Source: Clostridium sp. CAG:138
Lineage (GTDB): Bacteria; Bacillota; Clostridia; Christensenellales; CAG-138
Direction: 5' to 3'
DNA length: 6,303 bases
Assembly: GCA_000435055.1 (NCBI GenBank)
Contig: FR879691.1
Span: forward strand, 5,276-11,578
In this document: positions 1-4,783 of the stretch, piece after piece
How the letters are laid out: the number at the start of each line of letters is the position of its first letter
Position numbering within the stretch: the first letter of the stretch is position 1
Position numbers and translations under genes: made by a program
Notes under the pieces: model-generated
The model's input: the letters and a program-made list of their open reading frames with translations, nothing else
Database searches by the model: none
Told to the model about the DNA's origin: nothing

Positions 1-47
1 TTTCGGGCGTTCTTTTTTATGAAATTTGTAAAATTCTGCTGTTGTGA

Positions 48-713
48 TTATTCGGCAGTTACGGCCGAACCGAGCTGTTCGCCGCTGATTGTCATTTCAT
101 TGATGGCAGAGTTCCAAGCCTCGAAAGATTCGGCATCATACAGCTGTGCGGTGAACATTGTCAGCATATCACCGGAGTAGATGTAGCATGCAATGACGTA
201 TGCACGAACATCTTCAACATCGACGGTTGTTTTATAATAAATTACCGGATGATCACCGACGGTCAGTTTATAACATTTGTCGTCGGAAACGGTTCCGCCG
301 AAAGCTTCCTTAAAGTAAGCTTCAATTTCTTCAACAGACTGACTGAAATTGATTGCGGCGTCATCGCCGATGGGTGCGTTCATGTAAATGACTGCATTCT
401 GTGAATTTTCATCCACGCTGCTGGCAAAAGCAACGATTCCGCCGATGTCCATAAGCATGTAGCCTTCGGGTGCGGTCAGCTTGATGAAGTCGGTTGTGAA
501 TTCGCGGGTGGCTTGGTTGTAATTGTAACTGTCGGCAGGTTCCGCAGTGGGTTCTTCCGTGGGCTCCGCAGTGGGTTCCGCTGTAGGTTCTGCGGTGGGC
601 GTCGCGGGAACTTCTGTGGCGGGCGCGGGAGTAGGTTCTTTCTTGTTTCCGCCGCATGCCGCAAAGCTGAGCAGCATCAGTGCAGCAAGGATAATCGCCG
701 TAATTTTTTTCAT
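48..713 (-). CDS. Secreted lipoprotein with PTAE-repeat linker and unknown C-terminal domain
   Basis: A 221-aa protein. Residues 1-20 are a type II signal peptide: Lys-Lys, a hydrophobic core, and lipobox SFAAC with the lipidated Cys at residue 20. The mature protein should therefore be anchored to the outer face of the cytoplasmic membrane. Residues 25-60 are a Pro/Thr/Glu-rich linker containing five PTAE-type tetrapeptides (39-58), which probably holds the domain away from the membrane. Residues about 68-215 form a mixed alpha/beta domain (FIKLTAPEGYMLMDIGG, then a helix around VEEIEAYFKEAFGG, then strands and a final helix). The pattern recalls the small sandwich folds of PsbP/Mog1-like lipoproteins, but I cannot assign a family. 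The ATG is preceded by AGAGGAG at 8 nt. It is transcribed from its own promoter (805-833). The lipoprotein call is firm; the function is unknown. Confidence 0.9.
   Translation of the reverse strand: MKKITAIILAALMLLSFAACGGNKKEPTPAPATEVPATPTAEPTAEPTAEPTEEPTAEPADSYNYNQATREFTTDFIKLTAPEGYMLMDIGGIVAFASSVDENSQNAVIYMNAPIGDDAAINFSQSVEEIEAYFKEAFGGTVSDDKCYKLTVGDHPVIYYKTTVDVEDVRAYVIACYIYSGDMLTMFTAQLYDAESFEAWNSAINEMTISGEQLGSAVTAE
540..599 (-). repeat. Five tandem 12-bp units encoding PTAE linker
   Basis: Five imperfect 12-bp direct repeats inside the lipoprotein gene encode P-T-(A/E)-E tetrapeptides (residues 39-58). Units differ mostly at wobble positions. The fourth carries Glu instead of Ala. Such arrays can change copy number by slippage without breaking the frame, so linker length may vary between strains. 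Confidence 0.85.
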
Positions 714-804
714 TGTGAGTTCTCCTCTGATTTTTTAATTTTACACAACATGATACATACGGGTGCAGTGAGCAGCCGCGCCATTAGCTGTGCATACCTC
801 AATT

Positions 805-833
805 ATTGTACCACGCCGAATAAATATGTGCAA
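805..833 (-). promoter_or_regulatory. Sigma-A promoter of the lipoprotein gene
   Basis: On the minus strand a -35 TTGCAC (828-833) and a -10 TACAAT (805-810) are separated by exactly 17 bp. Expected transcription start is near 798, giving a leader of about 85 nt. The promoter lies between the terminator at 886-934 and the gene, so the lipoprotein is probably transcribed independently of the membrane gene upstream. Confidence 0.6.
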
Positions 834-885
834 TACGGAAAACAGAAAATATACATATCAAGGGCTTTTCTGCAAAGCAATAATG

Positions 886-934
886 AAAACGGCAAACAGG
901 ACAATCCTTCGGGAGCTGCCCTGTTTGCCGTTTT
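886..934. terminator. Bidirectional intrinsic terminator with UUCG-capped hairpin
   Basis: A perfect 15-bp inverted repeat (886-900 with 920-934) begins AAAACGG and ends CCGTTTT, so either strand yields a stem flanked by A and U tracts. Inside the loop the plus strand carries a second mini-stem TCC-TTCG-GGA (905-914) with a UUCG tetraloop. It lies about 50 nt past the stop of the minus-strand membrane gene and is its likely terminator. Confidence 0.85.
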
Positions 935-983
935 GAGGTTTGTGCAGCTTCCGAAAAACAATTGTGCAAGCTTAATCGAAAGA

Positions 984-1574
984 TTATTGCCTGTCGATTC
1001 CTGCCTGTTTAAAAAAAATAACCGAATACGCAAGAAAGCAGACAAGATCGCTTAATGCCGAAAAAAATCTTGTGTGATAAACAAAAACAGTGTAAAAAAG
1101 GACGGCTGTTTCCGCAAACAAAAATACCGCCGGCATTGTACGGAGCAGTTTTCCCCATATCGTGTTTTTTCTGCCGGACCATAGGATTATTCCCAACACG
1201 GCACATACAAAAGCGGGCGGAACGCTGTATAGCAGCCAGCCTCCGATATGATTCGGTATCAGTTTGGATAATGACTCCGGCTGCATCGCTCCGCTGCGGT
1301 AAAGTCGGAACGATTGGTGTACGGTCGTAATAAGGAACATCAGGAATATGTAAATTCCCGCATTGATTGCCGCACATTTTCTGTTCTCGCTGAATAAAAC
1401 AATCAACGAAGTCGAAAACATCCAGAAGCCGAAGGTGCTCGAACTCCAATAATAAAACGACCAGAAACCGTTGTCAGGCACTTCAATGAAAAACACAACG
1501 GTGAGCCCTGCAAGCAAGCCTAAAGCAACAACAAAAAAATAAGATTTAAGTTTGTCTCGGAATAAAACTTTCAA
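984..1574 (-). CDS. Six-helix integral membrane protein of unknown family, TTG start
   Basis: A 196-aa protein with about six hydrophobic segments (roughly residues 11-31, 45-62, 68-86, 111-131, 146-166, 170-188), short loops and a basic N-terminus (KVLFRDKLK), suggesting the N-terminus is inside. I recognise no family or catalytic motif. The start is chosen as TTG at 1574. It is preceded by AGAGGAG at 7 nt, in a 15-nt block identical to the leader of the lipoprotein gene (715-729). The longer reading from 1613, or from the ATG at 1592, would place that Shine-Dalgarno inside the coding sequence. A weak extended -10 (TGATATGCT) lies about 30-40 nt upstream of the start. The gene ends before the terminator at 886-934. 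It lies 186 bp downstream of the RyR gene on the same strand; co-transcription is possible but not shown. Confidence 0.8.
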   Translation of the reverse strand: MKVLFRDKLKSYFFVVALGLLAGLTVVFFIEVPDNGFWSFYYWSSSTFGFWMFSTSLIVLFSENRKCAAINAGIYIFLMFLITTVHQSFRLYRSGAMQPESLSKLIPNHIGGWLLYSVPPAFVCAVLGIILWSGRKNTIWGKLLRTMPAVFLFAETAVLFYTVFVYHTRFFSALSDLVCFLAYSVIFFKQAGIDRQ

Positions 1575-1589
1575 GTGAGTTCTCCTCTG
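1575..1589 (-). promoter_or_regulatory. Ribosome binding site fixing a TTG start; copy of the 715-729 leader
   Basis: CAGAGGAGAACTCAC on the minus strand is identical over 15 nt to 715-729, which precedes the ATG of the lipoprotein. Aligning the two places TTG (1572-1574) exactly where the lipoprotein has its ATG, allowing one base less spacing; both starts are followed by AAA. This is the main evidence for the non-ATG start of the membrane protein. Confidence 0.8.
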
Positions 1590-1760
1590 CATTTTATTTA
1601 TTGGCTGAAGCATATCAAATTGTGACTGCGTATCGCCGTTTCAATCCTTCAGCCGCTCGGAACGGCAGAAAACACAGCGACCGCAATCACAGCGAAAATC
1701 CATGCAGAAAAAGGCATTCGGCATAAGATTTCGGGAAAAGGAATTTAATGTGCGTAAATG

Positions 1761-2054
1761 TCATTGATTCGGGTTACGCAATTCAATTCTGTATCCCATT
1801 TTGACAATCAGCTTCAAGGTTTCAAGCGCGGTGTTCCTGTCATATTCCTTCTCGCTTTCCGCAAGCTCGTCATAAGGAACGAGCAGGGGTGTTGTTTTTA
1901 AATCGTTGTCCTTCTTTTCACCGTAAGTCCAGCCTTCGGCAATTCTGCCTGCGGCCCACACTTCATGAACGTTTTCGGCAATTTTTTCCGTAAGAGCAAG
2001 CAGCTCCGCAGGAAGGACAACATCGCTTGTGTCGATGGGTTTGGGTTCGTACAT
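1761..2054 (-). CDS. Stand-alone RyR (ryanodine receptor-type) domain protein
   Basis: A 97-aa protein that is almost entirely one RyR domain. It shows the family signature in order: YEPKPIDTSDV (2-12), LPAELLALTEKIAENVHEVWA (14-34), GRIAEGWTYG (36-45), LLVPYDELAESEKEYDR (57-73) and ETLKLIVKMGYRIE (78-91). RyR domains form small helical bundles found as repeats in animal calcium channels and, singly, in bacteria and phages. Comparative genomics has linked some bacterial ones to nucleotide-derived ligands in conflict systems, but no effector domain is fused here. The product should be cytosolic. The ATG at 2054 has GGAGG about 11 nt upstream and starts at the domain boundary; an in-frame TTG at 2138 has no ribosome binding site. 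No clear terminator follows the stop. The domain call is firm; the cellular role is unknown. Confidence 0.9.
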   Translation of the reverse strand: MYEPKPIDTSDVVLPAELLALTEKIAENVHEVWAAGRIAEGWTYGEKKDNDLKTTPLLVPYDELAESEKEYDRNTALETLKLIVKMGYRIELRNPNQ

Positions 2055-2197
2055 ATTGTAAATAACCTCCGGGTTTATTGTTATAAGTCTGACGGTATGC
2101 GCCGAGCAGCGTATGCATTCAGTTTTGCCCGTTCGCAAGCTTATTTATGAGATTGCCCGCAACTTGGACAAGAGTGTCGGGCAAACTGTTTTTTGCT
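2055..2197 (-). ncRNA. Candidate structured 5' leader RNA of the RyR gene
   Basis: From the predicted start near 2197 to the RyR ATG the transcript has a leader of about 143 nt. CAGTTTGCCCG (2188-2178, reading the minus strand) can pair over 11 bp with CGGGCAAAACTG (2131-2120, one bulged A). That stem encloses small hairpins CTT-GGAC/GTCC-AAG type (2172-2163) and GCAA...TTGC (about 2156-2135). Alternatively TTGCCCG (2184-2178) pairs with a nearer copy of CGGGCAA (2159-2153). The two pairings share one strand and exclude each other, as in riboswitches and attenuators. It matches no riboswitch consensus I know. On the plus strand the same repeat is followed by six T (2189-2194), so it could instead be a terminator for an antisense transcript. 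Confidence 0.4.
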
Positions 2198-2203
2198 GCG
2201 TAA

Positions 2204-2231
2204 AGTATATCACGAAAAGAACAGAATTCAA
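2204..2231 (-). promoter_or_regulatory. Proximal promoter of the RyR gene (extended -10)
   Basis: Minus-strand -35 TTGAAT (2226-2231) and -10 TATACT (2204-2209) are 16 bp apart. The -10 is preceded by TGA, making an extended -10 (TGnTATACT). The expected start is an A near 2197, immediately before the potential leader stem. Confidence 0.65.
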
Positions 2232-2313
2232 AACAAATTTTCTGCGTTTAAATCTTTTGCGAAAACTTTACGGTTTACGGGCGGTTTTTATGTTTAATAT
2301 ATAAAATCAACGG

Positions 2314-2334
2314 TGCATATGCAGAGATATGCAT
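2314..2334. promoter_or_regulatory. Operator-like pair of TGCATAT repeats one helical turn apart
   Basis: A perfect 10-bp palindrome TGCATATGCA (2314-2323) is followed by a second ATATGCAT (2327-2334). The ATATGCA core therefore recurs with exactly 10-bp phasing, placing both on the same face of the helix. A degenerate third ATATG and its inverse CATAT flank it (2340-2356). The pair falls about 15-35 bp downstream of the start predicted for the distal minus-strand promoter, a typical repressor position. The binding protein is unknown; the divergent HTH regulator is a candidate. Confidence 0.4.
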
Positions 2335-2355
2335 GAGAAATATGAATGTACATAT

Positions 2356-2384
2356 ATTTTAGCGTTCAAATCTAAACATGTCAA
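2356..2384 (-). promoter_or_regulatory. Distal minus-strand promoter, near-consensus sigma-A
   Basis: Perfect -35 TTGACA (2379-2384), a 17-bp spacer, and -10 TAAAAT (2356-2361) on the minus strand. Expected start is near 2349. No convincing gene lies between it and the RyR start 295 nt away. It therefore either makes a longer RyR mRNA in tandem with the proximal promoter, or a short non-coding transcript. Confidence 0.6.
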
Positions 2385-2483
2385 CCGTTTTTTTAAACAG
2401 AGTTGAGTCCGGTATGAATAATGCTTATCGTCCGCCGCAATTCTTCTGTCGTGAAAAAGGCAGATTTTCCGCCGCATTTCGAC

Positions 2484-2512
2484 TTGAAACTCGGATATAT
2501 TTATTGTAAAAT
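2484..2512 (+). promoter_or_regulatory. Promoter of the HTH regulator gene
   Basis: -35 TTGAAA (2484-2489), 17-bp spacer, -10 TAAAAT (2507-2512) on the plus strand. Expected start is near 2519, leaving an untranslated leader of about 160 nt. It stands back-to-back with the distal minus-strand promoter, with about 100 bp between the two -35 boxes. Confidence 0.6.
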
Positions 2513-2678
2513 AATATTGCCGAATTGCAGCAACGATTTTTTTCGGTGTGCGGAGCGAATATGCGGCACGGGGAACGGGCAGGCACGGTTTTGGGTTAAG
2601 ATTTTGCAGCCTCCGCTGTTTTGCAAAGTTGTTTCGCAGGAGCATCCGCAGAATGAAAAAAACGGGAGGAACGAAAAA
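2513..2678 (+). other. Long untranslated leader of the HTH regulator gene
   Basis: About 160 nt between the predicted start and the regulator ATG contain no supported gene. Visible items are a run of seven T at 2537-2543, GC-rich stretches, and a short hairpin CAGC-CTCC-GCTG. An out-of-frame ATG at 2653 follows AGGAG, but its reading gives a Lys/Arg-rich shadow product. I see no recognisable riboswitch. Confidence 0.35.
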
Positions 2679-3188
2679 ATGGGGAGAACATCGAACAAGG
2701 ATAATAAAACTCAATATCAAATTTGCCGTGAAAACATGGGCTATTCGCGGGAAAAGGCGAGCGAAGTGCTGGGCTGGATTTCGGCGGATCGCATTGAACG
2801 AATTGAAAACGGGGGATTTGTGCCGCGTTCGGACGAAGTGCTTGAAATGTCCCGCGGGTACAGAAACCCGAATCTGTGCAATTATTACTGTGCGCACGAG
2901 TGTCCCATCGGGCAGCAATATGTTCCGGAGATAAAGGTCAAGGATCTGTCTCGAATTGTGCTTGAAATGCTTGCATCGCTCAACGCAATGCAGAAAAAGC
3001 AGGAACGGCTGATTGAGATAACGGCGGACGGACAAATTTCGGAAGACGAAATGATTGATTTTACGGGTATTCAGGCCGAATTGGAAAAAATATCCGTAAC
3101 GGTTGAAACGCTTCAATTCTGGTTTGAGCAAATGGTTGCCGACGGAGAAATCAAACTTCAGAAAAACTATTGCGAAGCGGAAAAATAA
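2679..3188 (+). CDS. HTH (XRE-like) transcriptional regulator with C-terminal helical region
   Basis: A 169-aa protein, likely a cytosolic DNA-binding regulator. Residues about 12-63 match a Cro/CI-type helix-turn-helix: YQICRENMGYSREKASEVLG, then SADRIERIENGG, then PRSDEVLEMSRGY. It is followed by NPNLCNYYCAHECPIGQ (63-79) with Cys67, Cys71, His73 and Cys75 close together. Residues 87-160 are helical and acidic (DLSRIVLEMLASLNAMQKKQERL, EDEMIDFTGIQAELEKISVTVETL) and probably serve dimerisation. This layout resembles small XRE regulators of Clostridia and their mobile elements. The start is ATG 2679 with GGGAGG at about 9 nt; the open frame extends back to 2421, but that part is low-complexity and untranslated-looking. 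Its own promoter lies at 2484-2512 and a terminator follows the stop. The divergent RyR promoters are natural targets (inference). Confidence 0.85.
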   Translation: MGRTSNKDNKTQYQICRENMGYSREKASEVLGWISADRIERIENGGFVPRSDEVLEMSRGYRNPNLCNYYCAHECPIGQQYVPEIKVKDLSRIVLEMLASLNAMQKKQERLIEITADGQISEDEMIDFTGIQAELEKISVTVETLQFWFEQMVADGEIKLQKNYCEAEK

Positions 3189-3218
3189 CACGGGCTGCAC
3201 AGGTGCAGATCAAACCTG

Positions 3219-3253
3219 AAAACGTCGATTTATGCATTTAATCGGCGTTTTTT
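3219..3253 (+). terminator. Intrinsic terminator of the HTH regulator gene
   Basis: AAAACGTCGATT (3219-3230) pairs with AATCGGCGTTTT (3240-3251): 12 bp including one G-U pair and a 9-nt loop, with a six-T tract (3248-3253). It lies 30 nt past the stop codon. A small extra hairpin CTGCA-CAGG-TGCAG sits just before it (3195-3208). Confidence 0.85.
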
Positions 3254-3298
3254 GCATTTTTTAGGGAAAACGGCAGGGTTATTCCGCAGTTTTTGCCC

Positions 3299-3327
3299 TT
3301 TTTCCGAAGGATGAACTGCATTATAAT
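3299..3327 (+). promoter_or_regulatory. Promoter of the 3368-4642 operon, consensus -10
   Basis: A perfect -10 TATAAT lies at 3322-3327. The region 17 bp upstream (3299-3304, TTTTTC) is only a weak -35. The predicted start near 3334 gives a leader of about 33 nt ending in the AAAGGAG site before ATG 3368. Because a terminator lies just upstream, this is the expected promoter of the small-gene operon; the poor -35 suggests an activator or modest expression. Confidence 0.5.
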
Positions 3328-3367
3328 TCAGTCATACAAAAAAACAACAGCCGAAAGGAGATTTAAA

Positions 3368-3520
3368 ATGACTGTTAAACAAAGGGTTATTGCCTCGCTT
3401 CTTGTTGAAAAAGCGGCGGAGAACAGAGAGCTTGCGTACAAGGTCGGACTCGTCTGCCGGTTGAAGCCAACCGAGGCAATGCGGAAGATTTCGGAAATGA
3501 ATGGAGGCGAAGAAGAATGA
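3368..3520 (+). CDS. 50-aa soluble helical protein, first gene of the operon
   Basis: A 50-residue, hydrophilic, predominantly helical protein (TVKQRVIASLLVEKAAENRE, then AYKVGLVCRLKPTEAMRKISEM) with an acidic GGEEE tail, one Cys and no signal or membrane segment. I recognise no family. The start is ATG 3368, with AAAGGAG 7 nt upstream; an open extension back to 3293 runs through the promoter and is not coding. Its stop TGA overlaps the next ATG (ATGA at 3517-3520), and GGAGG for the next gene lies inside its last codons. The two are therefore probably translationally coupled and made in similar amounts. It could be a cytosolic partner of the membrane proteins that follow (inference). Confidence 0.7.
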   Translation: MTVKQRVIASLLVEKAAENRELAYKVGLVCRLKPTEAMRKISEMNGGEEE

Positions 3521-3603
3521 AGATCATCGGAAAAATTCTTTTGGGTATTGTCGGCGTTATCGCGGCACTTTACCTTATTGTATTCATCACGGCGTGGCTG
3601 TAA
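3517..3603 (+). CDS. 28-aa single-pass membrane miniprotein
   Basis: A tiny gene of 28 codons. The product starts MKIIGKILLGIVGVIAAL and continues as one uninterrupted hydrophobic helix to a TAWL terminus: two Lys at the N-terminal side, no charged residue after residue 6, and three Gly in a G-x3-G-x2-G pattern that could pack against another helix. Support for a real gene: ATG overlaps the previous stop (ATGA), GGAGG lies 9 nt upstream, and the following gene starts 15 nt later with its own GAGGAGG. Topology should be N-terminus inside. It could be a small regulatory subunit of the neighbouring membrane proteins or a toxin-like peptide; the sequence does not decide. Automated pipelines may miss it because of its size. 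Confidence 0.7.
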   Translation: MKIIGKILLGIVGVIAALYLIVFITAWL

Positions 3604-3618
3604 GAGGAGGATGCGGAC

Positions 3619-4275
3619 ATGAAGAAATTTTTAAAGGTTTTGGGTGGGATTTTTGCCGTGTTGCTGGTGACGGCAATTGTGTTCGGATTCGGATACTTTT
3701 TCGGAAATCGTTCGAACGGCGGAAAAGCGGAAGTTGTTCCCGCAAGCAGCAGCGGCATCGATCTGAAGCTTCCGGGTGAAGTTGAAAAATCCATCATCAC
3801 TGTGGATGAAGTTGAGGCGAAGATTCTTGAAATCGGTGAGCTTGCAACATGCGAAGGAGATTACACCGTGACCCGGGGGAAGGATTTTACCCGCTATTTT
3901 GTGGACAAGATTCCCATTCCGGGTTCAACGAACCATGTTGAATTGACCTGCACGGGCATAGTTAAAGCGGGCTATTCGCTTGAGGACATTGCCGTTCGGG
4001 TGGATAACGAAAGCATGAAGATCTATGTCGCTTTGCCTCAGGCGAAAATCATGAGCAATCAGCTGATTTGGGACAGCGTTGTATGCAATGAACAGAACAG
4101 TATGCTGAATCCGATCGATTTTGAGCAATATCAAACGCTGATTTCGGAGATTGAATCGGAAGGACTTGAGGAGGTTCAGAAAAAAGGTTTTTTTGACACC
4201 GTTGAATCGAATGCAAAAAAACTTATCGGAAACTTTCTCGGCTGCTTTGCGGACTATACGGTTGAATTTATTTAA
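3619..4275 (+). CDS. Membrane-anchored DUF4230 family protein
   Basis: A 218-aa protein of the DUF4230 type. Residues 5-29 form an N-terminal membrane anchor (LKVLGGIFAVLLVTAIVFGF) after Lys-Lys, leaving the rest outside. A short Ser/Gly/Pro linker (31-47) precedes the domain. The family pattern is visible as VEAKILEIGELATCEGDYT (65-83), a VELTCTGIVKAGYSLEDI segment (107-124) and IYVALPQAKIMSNQL (135-149), followed by a helical C-terminal part (165-205). DUF4230 proteins are widespread in Bacillota and Bacteroidota and have no established biochemical role. Start ATG 3619 has GAGGAGG 8 nt upstream. It belongs to the operon from 3368 and is the only member with a recognisable family. Confidence 0.85.
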   Translation: MKKFLKVLGGIFAVLLVTAIVFGFGYFFGNRSNGGKAEVVPASSSGIDLKLPGEVEKSIITVDEVEAKILEIGELATCEGDYTVTRGKDFTRYFVDKIPIPGSTNHVELTCTGIVKAGYSLEDIAVRVDNESMKIYVALPQAKIMSNQLIWDSVVCNEQNSMLNPIDFEQYQTLISEIESEGLEEVQKKGFFDTVESNAKKLIGNFLGCFADYTVEFI

Positions 4276-4304
4276 AATAAAATTACAAAAGGAGAATAAA
4301 AAAT

Positions 4305-4589
4305 ATGAGACTTAATGAGATTCCTAACTACGATGGGTCAATTTGGGCATATGCACAAATGGCAAAATATGCGCGTGAGATGCATGGACCGGAGAATTTC
4401 ACAAAAGCACTGTACGAGGGTGGACAAGCAAGCATGGTACTGCCGATGATTGGGCTCAGTGTGGTTACCGCCATAATAGGCGCAGGTGCTGCTCTGTTAA
4501 TAAACGCTGCTGCAAAAAAAGAAAATCCAAACGCCACGGAAAAAAAGTCAGCGGTATCAGCTAAAAGCCAATCAAAGAGATTGATTTAA
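4305..4589 (+). CDS. 94-aa single-pass membrane protein, probably with a frameshifted C-terminus
   Basis: The annotated frame gives 94 residues: a polar, aromatic N-terminus (NYDGSIWAYAQMAKYAREMHG), one membrane helix at about 44-69 (SMVLPMIGLSVVTAIIGAGA) and a Lys-rich tail. I recognise no family. ATG 4305 follows AGGAG at 10 nt and is 29 bp past the DUF4230 stop, so it is likely the last gene of the operon. The tail ends abruptly at TAA 4587-4589 in KSQSKRLI. Directly over this, the -1 frame reads PIKEIDLSDDEITILT and continues to a TGA at 4640-4642, which looks like real acidic coding sequence. Inserting one C in the CC at 4568-4569 would join the two as AKS-PIKEID. A recent one-base deletion, a sequence error, or recoding are the options. 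Codon use is more AT-rich (ATA, AAT) than in the neighbours. Confidence 0.65.
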   Translation: MRLNEIPNYDGSIWAYAQMAKYAREMHGPENFTKALYEGGQASMVLPMIGLSVVTAIIGAGAALLINAAAKKENPNATEKKSAVSAKSQSKRLI

Positions 4590-4642
4590 GTGATGATGAG
4601 ATTACTATATTAACAGACAACATGCTTGATAAAAACAGATGA
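4565..4642 (+). pseudogene. Out-of-frame C-terminal tail of the 94-aa membrane protein
   Basis: From 4568 to the TGA at 4640-4642, the frame one base behind the annotated one encodes 24 residues beginning PIKEIDLSDDEITILT. They form an amphipathic, acidic, natural-looking protein end. This frame has a stop (TAA 4562-4564) just upstream and no start or ribosome binding site. It can therefore only be reached by a frame change between 4565 and 4589. I read it as the original C-terminus, now separated by a one-base loss. Confidence 0.5.
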
Positions 4643-4692
4643 TTCGGTTCAAAATGTCGTCTTCTCCTTAATTACCTTATATTTCTAATCCG

Positions 4693-4732
4693 GGAATAAA
4701 ACCGCCTCCGAAAAGGGAAGCGGTTTTGTTCC
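4693..4732. terminator. Bidirectional intrinsic terminator between convergent operons
   Basis: GGAATAAAACCGC (4693-4705) pairs with GCGGTTTTGTTCC (4720-4732) over 13 bp with one wobble, and an inner TCC/GGA extension closes the loop. AAAACCGC/GCGGTTTT symmetry supplies U tracts in both directions. It lies between the plus-strand operon ending at 4589/4642 and the minus-strand pair ending at 4784. Confidence 0.8.
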
Positions 4733-4783
4733 TGCTTGAAGTTCAATAAAAAGCCTTTGCCGTCCGGTTAAAAGTCTGCTGTA

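Noticed and set aside
1..22. Half of a terminator after the lipoprotein gene (T-rich run next to CGGGCGTTC)
   Set aside because: The matching arm would lie outside the window, so it cannot be shown.
1635..1666. GCCGTT/AACGGC inverted repeat between the RyR and membrane genes as a terminator
   Set aside because: Only 6 bp with a 20-nt loop and no U tract on either strand.
1649..1717. 22-codon minus-strand frame for a hydrophobic peptide (MPFSAWIFAVIAVAVFSAV) between the RyR and membrane genes
   Set aside because: No ribosome binding site precedes its ATG, and an overlapping 27-codon frame (1641-1724) is equally open. It may be a remnant or chance.
2653..2934. Out-of-frame ATG with AGGAG upstream, overlapping the start of the HTH gene
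   Set aside because: The product is a Lys/Arg/Trp-rich shadow without domain features; the ribosome binding site before 2679 is better.
2307..3200. Long minus-strand open frame (297 codons) antisense to the HTH regulator
   Set aside because: It lacks a ribosome binding site, its composition (Arg/Phe/His-rich) is typical of a shadow frame, and the plus-strand gene has a promoter, ribosome binding site, HTH motif and terminator.
4540..4546. A-AAA-AAG heptamer as a programmed -1 frameshift site
   Set aside because: A -1 shift here terminates five codons later (TAA at 4562-4564) and no downstream pseudoknot or stem is evident. It does not explain the coding-looking tail.
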